This document shows positions 1 through 6,921 of a stretch of DNA of 37,083 nt, piece after piece. This DNA is from an uncultured Burkholderiales bacterium (lineage in GTDB: Bacteria; Pseudomonadota; Gammaproteobacteria; Burkholderiales; Burkholderiaceae_C). The DNA lies in contig CAIRQX010000049.1 in assembly GCA_903880855.1 (NCBI GenBank), positions 1 to 37,083 on the forward strand, read 5' to 3'. The position numbers and the translations under genes are program-made. How positions within the stretch are numbered: the stretch's first letter is position 1; each line of letters starts with the position of its first letter. The notes beneath the pieces are model-generated. The model was not told the DNA's origin. It saw only the letters and a program-made list of their open reading frames with translations, and made no database searches.

Positions 1-193
1 CACCCATAGCTGGGTTCAATACTTCATTCAAAGCCTTGGCATAGGCCATACGTGCAGTTTGGTAGGCAGCGGCTTGGGCTTGGAGACGTTGAAGTTCTTG
101 GTCGCAGAACTGTATTGAGGCTAACTGGGCTTTGGCTTCGTCAGAGAGTTTGTCGAAGTCGTATTCTTTATCGTCGATTTTGATTGTGGGCAT
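1..193 (-). CDS. DUF6447-type small protein, partial (3' end outside window)
   Basis: The reading frame opens at ATG 193 and runs off the left edge, giving 64 visible codons. It begins MPTIKIDDKEYDFDKLSDEA and continues with a glutamine- and alanine-rich helical stretch. This matches my recollection of the short DUF6447 family (about 70-90 residues), often found beside S-layer or RTX surface-protein genes in Betaproteobacteria. The function of the family is not known to me. It lies directly downstream of the surface-protein gene on the same strand, separated by a terminator hairpin, which fits a role linked to that protein's production or export (inference). No strong Shine-Dalgarno sequence precedes the ATG. 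Confidence 0.7.
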   Translation of the reverse strand, partial: MPTIKIDDKEYDFDKLSDEAKAQLASIQFCDQELQRLQAQAAAYQTARMAYAKALNEVLNPAMG

Positions 194-206
194 TTAGGAT
201 CTTTCA

Positions 207-246
207 TTAAAAGAAAAACCCCACCCCCTTGTGAGGGATGGGGTTT
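207..246 (-). terminator. Rho-independent terminator after the surface-protein gene
   Basis: On the minus strand an 8-bp stem (arms 216-223 and 239-246, extendable past one mismatch) is followed by a T-rich run read through 207-218. It lies about 55 bp past the stop codon of the RTX/S-layer-like gene and before the DUF6447 start. Confidence 0.8.
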
Positions 247-260
247 GAGAGGTTTTCACC

Positions 261-287
261 TTTGCCTTTCATTAATTGAAAGGCAAA
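261..287. repeat. Perfect 10-bp inverted repeat
   Basis: Arms 261-270 and 278-287 pair perfectly around a 7-base AT loop. A further 14-base palindrome, 289-302, touches the stop codon of the surface-protein gene. Neither is followed by a T-tract, so this is a second 3'-UTR hairpin rather than the terminator. It may protect the mRNA 3' end. Confidence 0.6.
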
Positions 288-301
288 AATCTCAAATGAG
301 A

Positions 302-2533
302 TTAGGCAATTGTCAAGATGTGAGTACCTGCACCAGTTGCTGTTGACAGATCATACAAGCCACTCAATTTAACAACCAAGTCAGTTGCACTTGCGTTAGT
401 GCCAGCAGCAGCACTCTTGTCAGTCATCAACTCAACAATGTATGTATTACCACCGTATTGGAACCAAGTAATGGCACCATTAGTAGTTCCATCAACAGCG
501 CCATTAGCAATGCCCAATGCTGTTGCGAGGGTAGTTGCAGCAGAGACATCCTTTTTGGCAGTAGCGAAAGTTTCTGTACCCAAATTAGCAAAAGTGATTT
601 TGTCGCCAACAGCTAAGTCGGTGATGGTCACAATCGGAGCGGCACCAACTGAAGCTGTTACTACAAAGTTGTCCTTACCAGCTCCGCCGGTCAGGGTTTG
701 AGTTGCAGTTGCGATCGTTGTGATCGTGTCATCAGCGGAACCGCCTTTAACAGCGACACCAGCAGTAATAACACCAACGTTAGCCAAGTTGATATTCAGC
801 TTGCCAGAAGCAGCAGAACCATCGATAGAGCTAACACCAGTTGTAGCAGCACCTGTACCGAAGGCTGTATCAAATGTGACGTTCAACGCTTGGCTACCAG
901 TGATTGTCAATGTTTTTGCAGAGGCGTCCTTCAAGGCAATTGCGTTTGTAACAACACCAGCGGCAGCTGATGAGTTAACGGTTACTGTTTCGATACCTTC
1001 AATGCTAACGATTTTTGCATCGATAGGTGTTGGTGAAGCTGCTGTACCAGTAGTTGAAGCATTGAAACCGATAGAGTAAGCATCTGTTGTGCCACTTACG
1101 CCTGTCATTGTCAATGTTGAACTTGTACCAACGTTGTTAGCATTAACTGTCAAGCCTTGTGATTGAGTCGCGCCAGAGATAGTTGATGTACCTGTGCTGC
1201 CGTCAATGCTGTAACCTGTGATGGTTGAAGCAGTCAACAAAGAAGCATCAACGCTAGCTTGGATAGAGATGTTTTCAAAGTTCTTGAATTGAGCTGCGTT
1301 ACCTGCGGTAATGACTCCTGAAGATACTGAGTCAGTACCATCACCACCATCAATCACTGTAACTGCTGATGCAGTAGAGGCAGCCGAAGCTGTAGTTCCA
1401 GACAACACGTCATTGCCAGCGCCCAAGTTCACTGAAGAACCAGCAGCCAAAACAGCACCCAATGTCAGCGTGTCGTCACCAGCGCCTGTATCAACGGTTG
1501 CTTTAGCTGTTGCAGAAAATGCCGCTGTATCTTTACCAGCACCTGTCTTCAATGTCACCAAAGCAGCATTCAAAGTACCCAGTGTCAAGTTACCAGTTGC
1601 AGCAGAGCCGTCGAGCGACAGAACAGAGGCGCCCATTGGTGCAAATTTCATTGCGCCAGCACCTGTCATAGTGACCGAAGTCAATGTAGTGATACCTGTC
1701 AAGTCCAAACTGCTCTTTGCAGTTGTATTAACAGTCACGCTTGTAGCAGTTGCAGCAGCTTGGGTAAACACTGTTTGCTTTTCAGCTGCAGCAGCGTTGT
1801 CTTGAAAACCAGTGCCGTTTGCATTGATTGTCAAAGCCTTTGATGTTCCATTTGTCAAAGTGACTGTACGTGCTGTACCTGCTGCACCCTGTGTGCTGAG
1901 GTTGATAGTTGAGAGACCAGCGCCTAGGATAGAAGCACCAGCAGCATCGTTGTTCAAAGTAACTGAAGTCAGAGTTGTACCAGTTGCAGTCACGGCAGCG
2001 GTGCTAGTGTTGTCAATTGTTACAGCGCCACCACCGTTAACAGTGACTGAAGTAAGTGCACTACCAGTCACCACAACTGCGCCTGTACCAGTCTTTAGAC
2101 CAGTAGTCGTTACTGCTTTACCGCCGTCAATTGTTGCAGTGTTGTTACCAGCAACTGTCAAAGCTACATCTGTTGTACCAGCACCAGCAGCAATAAATGT
2201 TGCAGAAGTCAAATCTTTGAAACCAGATCCAGTTATATCAAAAGATCCAGCAGCACCAGCAATACCACCAGTACCAATCGCGCCATTAGTTGAAATCCGC
2301 ATAGATTCAACATTCTTCAATGTGAAACCAACTGGCAATGTGAAATCAGCAGCAGCAGCAGTGAGGGAGTCTGAAAAGTTAAATGAATCTGTGCCAGCTC
2401 CACCATCGATGCTGTCCAAGCCACCCAATACTGACGCAAGTGCACCAGCACCGTCGGCACCATTGAAAGTATCGTTACCAGCAATGGATGTTGATTTAGT
2501 CCCATCGGCTTGCCAAGCACCTGATGTGTCCAC
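302..2533 (-). CDS. RTX/S-layer-like surface protein lacking its N-terminal domain
   Basis: The 743-codon frame is low-complexity, rich in Ala, Gly, Thr, Ser and Val. RTX-type calcium-binding nonapeptides are visible near residues 44-51 (GGAGTDSF), 349 (TGAGDDTLTL), 367 (NLGAGNDVLSG), 595 and 615. The last ~120 residues (ITWFQYGGNTYIVE, then VVKLSGLYDLSTATG, ending HILTIA) resemble the C-terminal type I secretion domain of Caulobacter S-layer protein RsaA. The protein is therefore probably exported by an ABC/type I system and displayed on the surface. GTG 2533 is the only usual start near the 5' end, with no proper Shine-Dalgarno. The frame stays open to a stop at 2576-2578 and the extra residues read FSLTTGV, a motif that in RsaA-like proteins lies inside the protein after ~240 N-terminal residues. 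The LPS-anchoring N-terminus thus seems absent: a 5'-truncated gene or silent cassette. Confidence 0.75.
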   Translation of the reverse strand: MDTSGAWQADGTKSTSIAGNDTFNGADGAGALASVLGGLDSIDGGAGTDSFNFSDSLTAAAADFTLPVGFTLKNVESMRISTNGAIGTGGIAGAAGSFDITGSGFKDLTSATFIAAGAGTTDVALTVAGNNTATIDGGKAVTTTGLKTGTGAVVVTGSALTSVTVNGGGAVTIDNTSTAAVTATGTTLTSVTLNNDAAGASILGAGLSTINLSTQGAAGTARTVTLTNGTSKALTINANGTGFQDNAAAAEKQTVFTQAAATATSVTVNTTAKSSLDLTGITTLTSVTMTGAGAMKFAPMGASVLSLDGSAATGNLTLGTLNAALVTLKTGAGKDTAAFSATAKATVDTGAGDDTLTLGAVLAAGSSVNLGAGNDVLSGTTASAASTASAVTVIDGGDGTDSVSSGVITAGNAAQFKNFENISIQASVDASLLTASTITGYSIDGSTGTSTISGATQSQGLTVNANNVGTSSTLTMTGVSGTTDAYSIGFNASTTGTAASPTPIDAKIVSIEGIETVTVNSSAAAGVVTNAIALKDASAKTLTITGSQALNVTFDTAFGTGAATTGVSSIDGSAASGKLNINLANVGVITAGVAVKGGSADDTITTIATATQTLTGGAGKDNFVVTASVGAAPIVTITDLAVGDKITFANLGTETFATAKKDVSAATTLATALGIANGAVDGTTNGAITWFQYGGNTYIVELMTDKSAAAGTNASATDLVVKLSGLYDLSTATGAGTHILTIA

Positions 2534-2605
2534 GCCTGTCGTGAGCGAAAAATATTGGCTAAATAAGTTATTGATTTAATTAGAGAATTTCCTTACCATT
2601 AAAAT

Positions 2606-2637
2606 AAACGACGAATTAACGACGTTTTCCGTCGTTT
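2606..2637. repeat. Clustered AACGACG direct and inverted repeats
   Basis: Two direct copies, 2606-2613 (AAACGACG) and 2618-2624 (AACGACG), are followed after a 5-base loop by the inverted copy CGTCGTTT at 2630-2637. The cluster sits between the 5' end of the surface-protein gene and the divergent integrase gene. It could be an integrase operator, a recombination arm site, or a crossover site. Confidence 0.6.
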
Positions 2638-2692
2638 AACGATAACGTAATCAACCTATGCCAAAAATAGATTACTTTAGAGCTCAGATAAT

Positions 2693-3910
2693 ATGAAAAT
2701 GAGTATAAAATATGTAATTGATAACGATTTTATTAGTGGCTTTGCATGCCCCCCAGAGTCCAGTCATATTGAGGTTTTTGACTCCCAGATTAGGGGCTTT
2801 TATTGCGACTGCTTACGCTCTGGGCGCAAGAGCTACCGACTTCGCTATCGCGTCAATGGAAAGTTGAGGGTGTTGACCCTTGGAGACGCTGCCTATATTT
2901 CTTCAGACCAAGCTAGGGCGCAGGCTTTGAAATTACTCTCTCAGGTAAAACAGGGCATTGATCCGTCGCTGGTCAAGCAAGAGCAGCTGATGGGCCCTAC
3001 GGTTGAAAATTTCTTTAATGACAGATACCTACCCTACGTCAAAAGCTACAAGCGCAGCTGGGGCACGGACGAGTGCATGATCCGTTTACACATAATTCCT
3101 CGACTGGGCAGCCTTCGCATGACCTCTATGAGTGAGCGTGATGTGGCGGCATTGATTGAGCACATGAAGGTCAAAAAATATGCGCTCGGCACTTGCAACA
3201 GAGCCCTCGTGTTGTTGCGTTATGGGTATGCGCTTGGCATCCGTTGGCGCGAGTTTGGGCCTGAGTGCAATCCGATGCATAAATACAAAAATCTCATCGA
3301 CGACAACAAGATAGAGAACTACTTGTCACATAAGCAGATGGAGAGCTTGTTGATGGAGGTAAGTAAAAGCGAAAACGAGATGCTGCAATGGATTGTCCTG
3401 TTCTTGCTCTATACCGGTGCAAGGAAGCGTGAGGTTTTGGATGCAAAGTGGGCGGACATTGATTTAGAGCAGAGGTCTTGGAGAATACCTAAAACCAAGT
3501 CAGGCAAGGTTCGCCACGTGCCGCTCTCTGAGGGCGCTTTGGAGGTAATTGCCAAGGTCAAGGAAAAGTATGGAAAGCATGCGTTTACCTTCATCTTCCC
3601 CAACTTGGATACAGGTTTGCCGTTCATCAATATTTTTTATAGCTGGAATGCAGCAAGGTGTCGCGCTGGACTGGACTACGTGCGCATACATGACCTACGA
3701 CACAGCTTTGCCTCTTTTTTGGTGAATGCCGGGCGCAGCTTGTATGAGGTGCAAGAACTTTTAGGCCACGCTGACAGTCGAACTACCACACGCTACGCCC
3801 ACCTCAGTCGAGAGCGCTTGCAAGAGGCGGTTGAGGTCGTTCCTCGTGTGCGCTTAGACGTTATTACGCCCCCCCCGCGAGACATAAACAATTTAGCGAT
3901 GGCTAATTAG
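2693..3910 (+). CDS. P4-type tyrosine recombinase/integrase
   Basis: This 405-residue protein has the three expected parts. An arm-binding domain of the DUF4102 type covers about residues 10-95 (YRLRYRVNGKLRVLTLG, GIDPS). A SAM-like core-binding domain follows (about 100-190). The C-terminal catalytic domain retains a full set of active residues: Arg244 (TGARKREVL), probable Lys269, His333 and Arg336 (HDLRHSF), His359 (LGH) and nucleophile Tyr368 (RYAHL). It should catalyse site-specific integration and excision of a genomic island. The start is ATG 2693, or ATG 2699; neither has a clear Shine-Dalgarno. It diverges from the truncated surface-protein gene and points toward the pntB remnant, as expected for an integrase at the edge of its element. 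Confidence 0.93.
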   Translation: MKMSIKYVIDNDFISGFACPPESSHIEVFDSQIRGFYCDCLRSGRKSYRLRYRVNGKLRVLTLGDAAYISSDQARAQALKLLSQVKQGIDPSLVKQEQLMGPTVENFFNDRYLPYVKSYKRSWGTDECMIRLHIIPRLGSLRMTSMSERDVAALIEHMKVKKYALGTCNRALVLLRYGYALGIRWREFGPECNPMHKYKNLIDDNKIENYLSHKQMESLLMEVSKSENEMLQWIVLFLLYTGARKREVLDAKWADIDLEQRSWRIPKTKSGKVRHVPLSEGALEVIAKVKEKYGKHAFTFIFPNLDTGLPFINIFYSWNAARCRAGLDYVRIHDLRHSFASFLVNAGRSLYEVQELLGHADSRTTTRYAHLSRERLQEAVEVVPRVRLDVITPPPRDINNLAMAN

Positions 3911-4161
3911 TTCCCTAACTCGTGACTACAGGCACTTTAGGATCGGTTTGGTTGGTTGCTGGCTAGTGCAAACTTTGGATACACCCAATTACAAAACCGC
4001 GCATTGAAGTTCAATTTCCTGTCCAAATCCTGTCCAAATGAATTGTGAAATTTCAAGGAAATATGACAAAATGCGAGCGTTCGCAGGTATTTAATTAATC
4101 AACGCAGGAGTGTGATTAGTCGTTCAAACTCCCCGCAAACGCCCGCAGGGCAACGATTCTT
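3911..4161. other. Non-coding island-edge segment
   Basis: No gene is visible between the integrase stop and the pntB remnant. It holds the 11-bp tandem repeat and a short inverted repeat around 4074-4087. The homology junction with pntB appears to lie near 4160, because residues upstream of DNELFY no longer match the expected PntB sequence. This segment probably contains the attachment-site region. Confidence 0.5.
4018..4039. repeat. Perfect 11-bp tandem direct repeat
   Basis: CCTGTCCAAAT occurs twice head to tail (4018-4028 and 4029-4039), flanked by CAATT and AATTG. It lies between the integrase stop and the pntB remnant, where integrase arm-type sites are often found. That role is inferred. 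Confidence 0.65.
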
Positions 4162-4251
4162 GACAACGAACTCTTCTACATGGACAAAACCATGATGGTG
4201 TTTGGTGATGCTAAGAAGGTGGTTGAGGATATGGTCAAGGCTGTGGAGTAA
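4162..4251 (+). pseudogene. pntB: 3' remnant of pntB (transhydrogenase subunit beta)
   Basis: The last 29 codons and stop of a PntB-like gene are preserved: the translation starts DNELFYMDKTMMVFGDAKK and ends with VKAVE. This matches the conserved C-terminus of the NAD(P) transhydrogenase beta subunit. Upstream in the same frame the similarity stops abruptly, with no start codon or ribosome-binding site. The fragment lies 250 bp beyond an integrase that points at it. This is best explained as the displaced 3' end of the target gene after site-specific integration, with the intact copy presumably at the other island end, left of this window. A simple deletion remnant is the alternative. Confidence 0.75.
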
Positions 4252-4310
4252 GGGCTCGTGTCCGCCTTTGGGTTTTCTAACGTTGTAGTTAGTTGAGTTT
4301 GCAGGTGACG

Positions 4311-4838
4311 TTAATCGCCCTCAAACTCACAAAGCGCGAAAACCGCAAAGCCCTGATCTTGCAGTAGTTGACAACCGCCAAGATCGGGTAAGTCAATCAC
4401 AAATCCGCAACCTTGTATCTTGCCACCCATGCCTTGAATCAAAGTGCATGCGGCTAAGGCGGTGCCTCCCGTGGCGATCAAGTCATCGATCAATAAAATA
4501 GATTCGCCAGGCGTAATGGCGTCAGCGTGTATTTCAATGCGGTCTGTGCCGTATTCCAATGCGTAGTCTTGGCCTACGGTTTCTGCTGGAAGCTTGCCTT
4601 TTTTGCGGGCTGGAATGAAACCTAACTCCAATTCATAAGCGACGGCGGCACCCACTATAAAACCTCTGGCTTCTATGCCGACAACTCGGTCGATGGGTTG
4701 ATAGCGAAAGTGATCGGCAAGCGACTTCACTGCCAATTGCAAACCCGTTGCGTCTTTAAGTAAGGTGGTGATGTCCCGAAACATCACGCCAGACTTCGGG
4801 TAATGGGGGACCGTACGAATGCGTGATTTAAATGGCAT
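4311..4838 (-). CDS. apt: Adenine phosphoribosyltransferase
   Basis: Apt converts adenine and PRPP to AMP in purine salvage. The 175-residue product has the family's N-terminal signature (PHYPKSGVMFRDITTLLKD) and the PRPP-binding loop ESILLIDDLIATGGTALAA near the C-terminal third. I chose ATG 4838 because it gives the usual family length. The longer frame to 4889 would run into the end of corA. It follows corA by 38 bp on the same strand, with a hairpin between them. Confidence 0.93.
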   Translation of the reverse strand: MPFKSRIRTVPHYPKSGVMFRDITTLLKDATGLQLAVKSLADHFRYQPIDRVVGIEARGFIVGAAVAYELELGFIPARKKGKLPAETVGQDYALEYGTDRIEIHADAITPGESILLIDDLIATGGTALAACTLIQGMGGKIQGCGFVIDLPDLGGCQLLQDQGFAVFALCEFEGD

Positions 4839-4845
4839 GTGCCTA

Positions 4846-4869
4846 CAAAACCCTAAAAACAGGGTTTTG
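4846..4869 (-). terminator. Hairpin between corA and apt (possible attenuator)
   Basis: A 9-bp perfect stem (4846-4854 with 4861-4869) and a 6-base loop occupy the short gap between the corA stop and the apt start. The U-rich tract is inside the stem rather than after it, so termination is probably partial. Confidence 0.5.
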
Positions 4870-4876
4870 CAATCAA

Positions 4877-5863
4877 TTACTTCAACCAACCCCGCTTACG
4901 GAAATACCACATAGGCACGACCGCACTACCCGCCATCAACACAATAGCAAAAGGATAGCCCCAGGTTTGGCTGAGTTCAGGCATGTACTGGAAGTTCATG
5001 CCGTAAATGCTCGCAATCAATGTAGGCGGCAGCAAAGCGACGCTGGCCACGGAGAAGATCTTGATGATCTTGTTTTGGTTGATGTTGATGAAACCGACCG
5101 TCGCGTCCATCAAGAAGTTGATCTTGTCAAACAAAAACGCGGTGTGGTTGTCGAGCGACTCGATGTCGCGCAAGATTTGACGTGCTTCTTCGAACTGATC
5201 GGCGTTCAGCATGCGTGAGCGCATCATGAAGCTCACCGCGCGGCGGGTGTCCATCACATTGCGGCGGATGCGCCCGTTCAAGTCTTCTTGACGGGCAATG
5301 GCGGCTAGTACTTCGCCGGCCAATACGTCGGTAACGTCTTCTGACAAAACCAGTTTGCCAGCTTTTTCTAGCTGGTCATAAATGCCTTCTAGGGTGTCGG
5401 CGGAATATTCGGCGTCGGCATCGAACAGTTTGAGCAACACGTCTTTGTCGTCTTCAATCAGCCCTGGCGCGCGCCGTGCGCGCATACGCAAGAGGCGAAA
5501 AACGGGCACGTCTTCGTCGTGGATCGAAAACAAAACGCCACGGCTTTTGAGGGACTCGTTGTTTTGGTTCAAGATAAACGCGACGCGCACCGTGCGGGGC
5601 TCTTCATCGTCTGCGATCAAAAAGTCGCTGCGGATATGCAATTCGCCGTTGTCTTCTTCATAGAAGCGGGCCGATTCCTCGATGTCCTCGTCCATCGCGT
5701 CTTCGGGGATCTGCAAGCCGTAATACTGCTTAACCCAGCGCTTCTCTTCTGGGGTTGGCGATTCGAGGTCCACCCAAATTGGCTGGAATTTTGAGAGTTC
5801 CTCCAACGACTCGATTTCTTCTTGGAAAAGTCGTCCGTTGGCCAGCGAAAAGATATTGAGCAT
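4877..5863 (-). CDS. corA: CorA-family magnesium/cobalt transporter
   Basis: This 328-residue protein has the CorA layout. A long acidic, helical cytoplasmic domain (about 1-265) is followed by two membrane segments (about 268-287 and 303-321). The signature GMN sits at residues 288-290 (YGMNFQYMPEL), at the mouth of the pore. The tail is short and basic (FRKRGWLK). It should form a homopentameric inner-membrane channel for Mg2+ and possibly Co2+ or Ni2+. The gene diverges from hpf and precedes apt on the minus strand. Confidence 0.95.
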   Translation of the reverse strand: MLNIFSLANGRLFQEEIESLEELSKFQPIWVDLESPTPEEKRWVKQYYGLQIPEDAMDEDIEESARFYEEDNGELHIRSDFLIADDEEPRTVRVAFILNQNNESLKSRGVLFSIHDEDVPVFRLLRMRARRAPGLIEDDKDVLLKLFDADAEYSADTLEGIYDQLEKAGKLVLSEDVTDVLAGEVLAAIARQEDLNGRIRRNVMDTRRAVSFMMRSRMLNADQFEEARQILRDIESLDNHTAFLFDKINFLMDATVGFININQNKIIKIFSVASVALLPPTLIASIYGMNFQYMPELSQTWGYPFAIVLMAGSAVVPMWYFRKRGWLK

Positions 5864-5959
5864 GGCGATCCCTTAGTCGGGGCAGATTATGGCACCGCCA
5901 AGGGGCAAGATTAGGGGTTTGTAGGGATAAAAAACCACACAGTATTTGATTTCATCCCA

Positions 5960-5988
5960 TTGCCTTTTTTCCGTAGTAGGTGCATAGT
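5960..5988 (+). promoter_or_regulatory. Sigma-70-type promoter of hpf
   Basis: A -35 TTGCCT (5960-5965), a 17-base spacer and a -10 CATAGT (5983-5988) preceded by TG are visible. The predicted start of transcription near 5995 gives a leader of about 25 bases carrying the strong ribosome-binding site. Confidence 0.6.
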
Positions 5989-6019
5989 GAAACTGCCCAT
6001 CACAAAAGGAGGTTTTCTT

Positions 6020-6349
6020 ATGAATTTAACGATCAGCGGTCACCATCTTGAAGTTACCCCGGCATTGCGCAGTTACGTGACCGAAAAACTGGACCGAATA
6101 AAGCGTCATTTTGACCAGGTGGTGGATGTCAAGGTGCTTTTGAGTATTGAAAATCAAACCGAAAAAGACGGACGCCAAAAGGCCGAGTGCAACATTCACG
6201 TCAAAGGCAACGATATGTTTGCTGAGAGCGCACACCATGACCTCTATGCCGCAGTCGACGACTTGGTGGACAAGTTAGACAGGCAGGTGGTGAGACACAA
6301 AGACCGGATTCGAAACCACCACCATGAAAGCCCCAAGCGTTTGATGTAA
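6020..6349 (+). CDS. hpf: Ribosome hibernation-promoting factor (short HPF/RaiA type)
   Basis: The 109-residue product begins [20 protein letters not shown] and contains [14 protein letters not shown], typical of the sigma-54 modulation/S30EA family. It lacks the C-terminal dimerisation domain of long HPF, so it is the short form that works with RMF-like factors or alone to silence ribosomes in stationary phase. ATG 6020 follows a near-perfect Shine-Dalgarno (AAAAGGAGG, 6004-6012) with 7-base spacing. This rules out the longer frame from 5960. It ends in a strong terminator and is followed by ptsN. Confidence 0.93.
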   Translation: MNLTISGHHLEVTPALRSYVTEKLDRIKRHFDQVVDVKVLLSIENQTEKDGRQKAECNIHVKGNDMFAESAHHDLYAAVDDLVDKLDRQVVRHKDRIRNHHHESPKRLM

Positions 6350-6382
6350 GCCTTCAGCGCGTAAGCACTTTTAAGACTTTGA

Positions 6383-6415
6383 GAAACCGCCTACCCAGGC
6401 GGTTTCGTCATTTTT
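6383..6415 (+). terminator. Rho-independent terminator after hpf
   Basis: A perfect 9-bp stem (6383-6391 with 6398-6406) and 6-base loop are followed by GTCATTTTT. Confidence 0.85.
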
Positions 6416-6441
6416 GACAAGGGTTTCTACGGGTGCATAAT
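6414..6441 (+). promoter_or_regulatory. Promoter of ptsN-hprK with near-leaderless start
   Basis: A consensus -35 TTGACA (6414-6419), 16-base spacer and -10 CATAAT (6436-6441) with adjoining TG are visible. Transcription would begin near 6447-6449, only about six bases before the ptsN ATG at 6454. The -35 overlaps the T-tract of the hpf terminator. Confidence 0.7.
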
Positions 6442-6453
6442 CTGCCACCAACT

Positions 6454-6921
6454 ATGAACCGCCTAGCCGCCATTCTTCCTCCCTCCCAAGTGCTTGTGCA
6501 CGTGGAGGTCACCAGTAAAAAACGTGCATTCGAAGAGGCTGGGCTGTTGTTTGAAGAGCTTCATGGCCTCAACCGTGCTTTGGTGGCAGATAGCCTATTT
6601 GCGCGGGAGCGTTTGGGCTCTACAGGTCTGGGCCACGGGGTGGCTATTCCCCACGGGCGCATCAAGGGCCTGAAGTCGCCGATGGCCGCTGTGTTTCAAC
6701 TTGCGAACCCGATTGGGTTTGACGCGCCAGACGAGCTACCGGTTGGCCTCTTGATCTTTTTACTTGTCCCGGAAGCATCTACCCAAAAGCATTTAGAAAT
6801 ACTTTCTGAAATCGCCGAGTTACTCAGCGACACCACATTGCGCGAAAAAATAAAAACCACCCAAGAAGCGAGTGCTTTGCACAGCCTTGTGGCAACTTGG
6901 AACTCGGTGCAGCAAGCGTGA
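6454..6921 (+). CDS. ptsN: Nitrogen PTS EIIA component
   Basis: PtsN is the phosphoryl acceptor of the regulatory nitrogen phosphotransferase system. It controls potassium transport and stress responses by its phosphorylation state. The 155-residue protein starts [13 protein letters not shown] and carries [16 protein letters not shown] followed by the phosphorylatable His67 in VAIPHGR. I start at ATG 6454, which gives the family N-terminus; a GTG at 6433 lies inside the promoter. There is no Shine-Dalgarno, consistent with a very short leader. Its stop overlaps the GTG of hprK. Confidence 0.93.
   Translation: MNRLAAILPPSQVLVHVEVTSKKRAFEEAGLLFEELHGLNRALVADSLFARERLGSTGLGHGVAIPHGRIKGLKSPMAAVFQLANPIGFDAPDELPVGLLIFLLVPEASTQKHLEILSEIAELLSDTTLREKIKTTQEASALHSLVATWNSVQQA

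Noticed and set aside
1311-2579. Long plus-strand frames (1311-1805 and 1812-2579) opposite the surface-protein gene
   Set aside because: They are shadows produced by the repetitive Ala/Thr/Val codons of the minus-strand gene; no start signals or recognisable domains.
4110-4140. tRNA T-loop-like GTTCAAA before a C-rich run in the island-edge segment
   Set aside because: The T-stem does not pair correctly and no acceptor or anticodon arm can be found, so it is not a tRNA or clear tRNA fragment.
5885-5915. Possible sigma-54 promoter (TGGCAC) upstream of hpf
   Set aside because: The -12 GC element is missing at the required spacing; a sigma-70-type promoter at 5960-5988 fits better.
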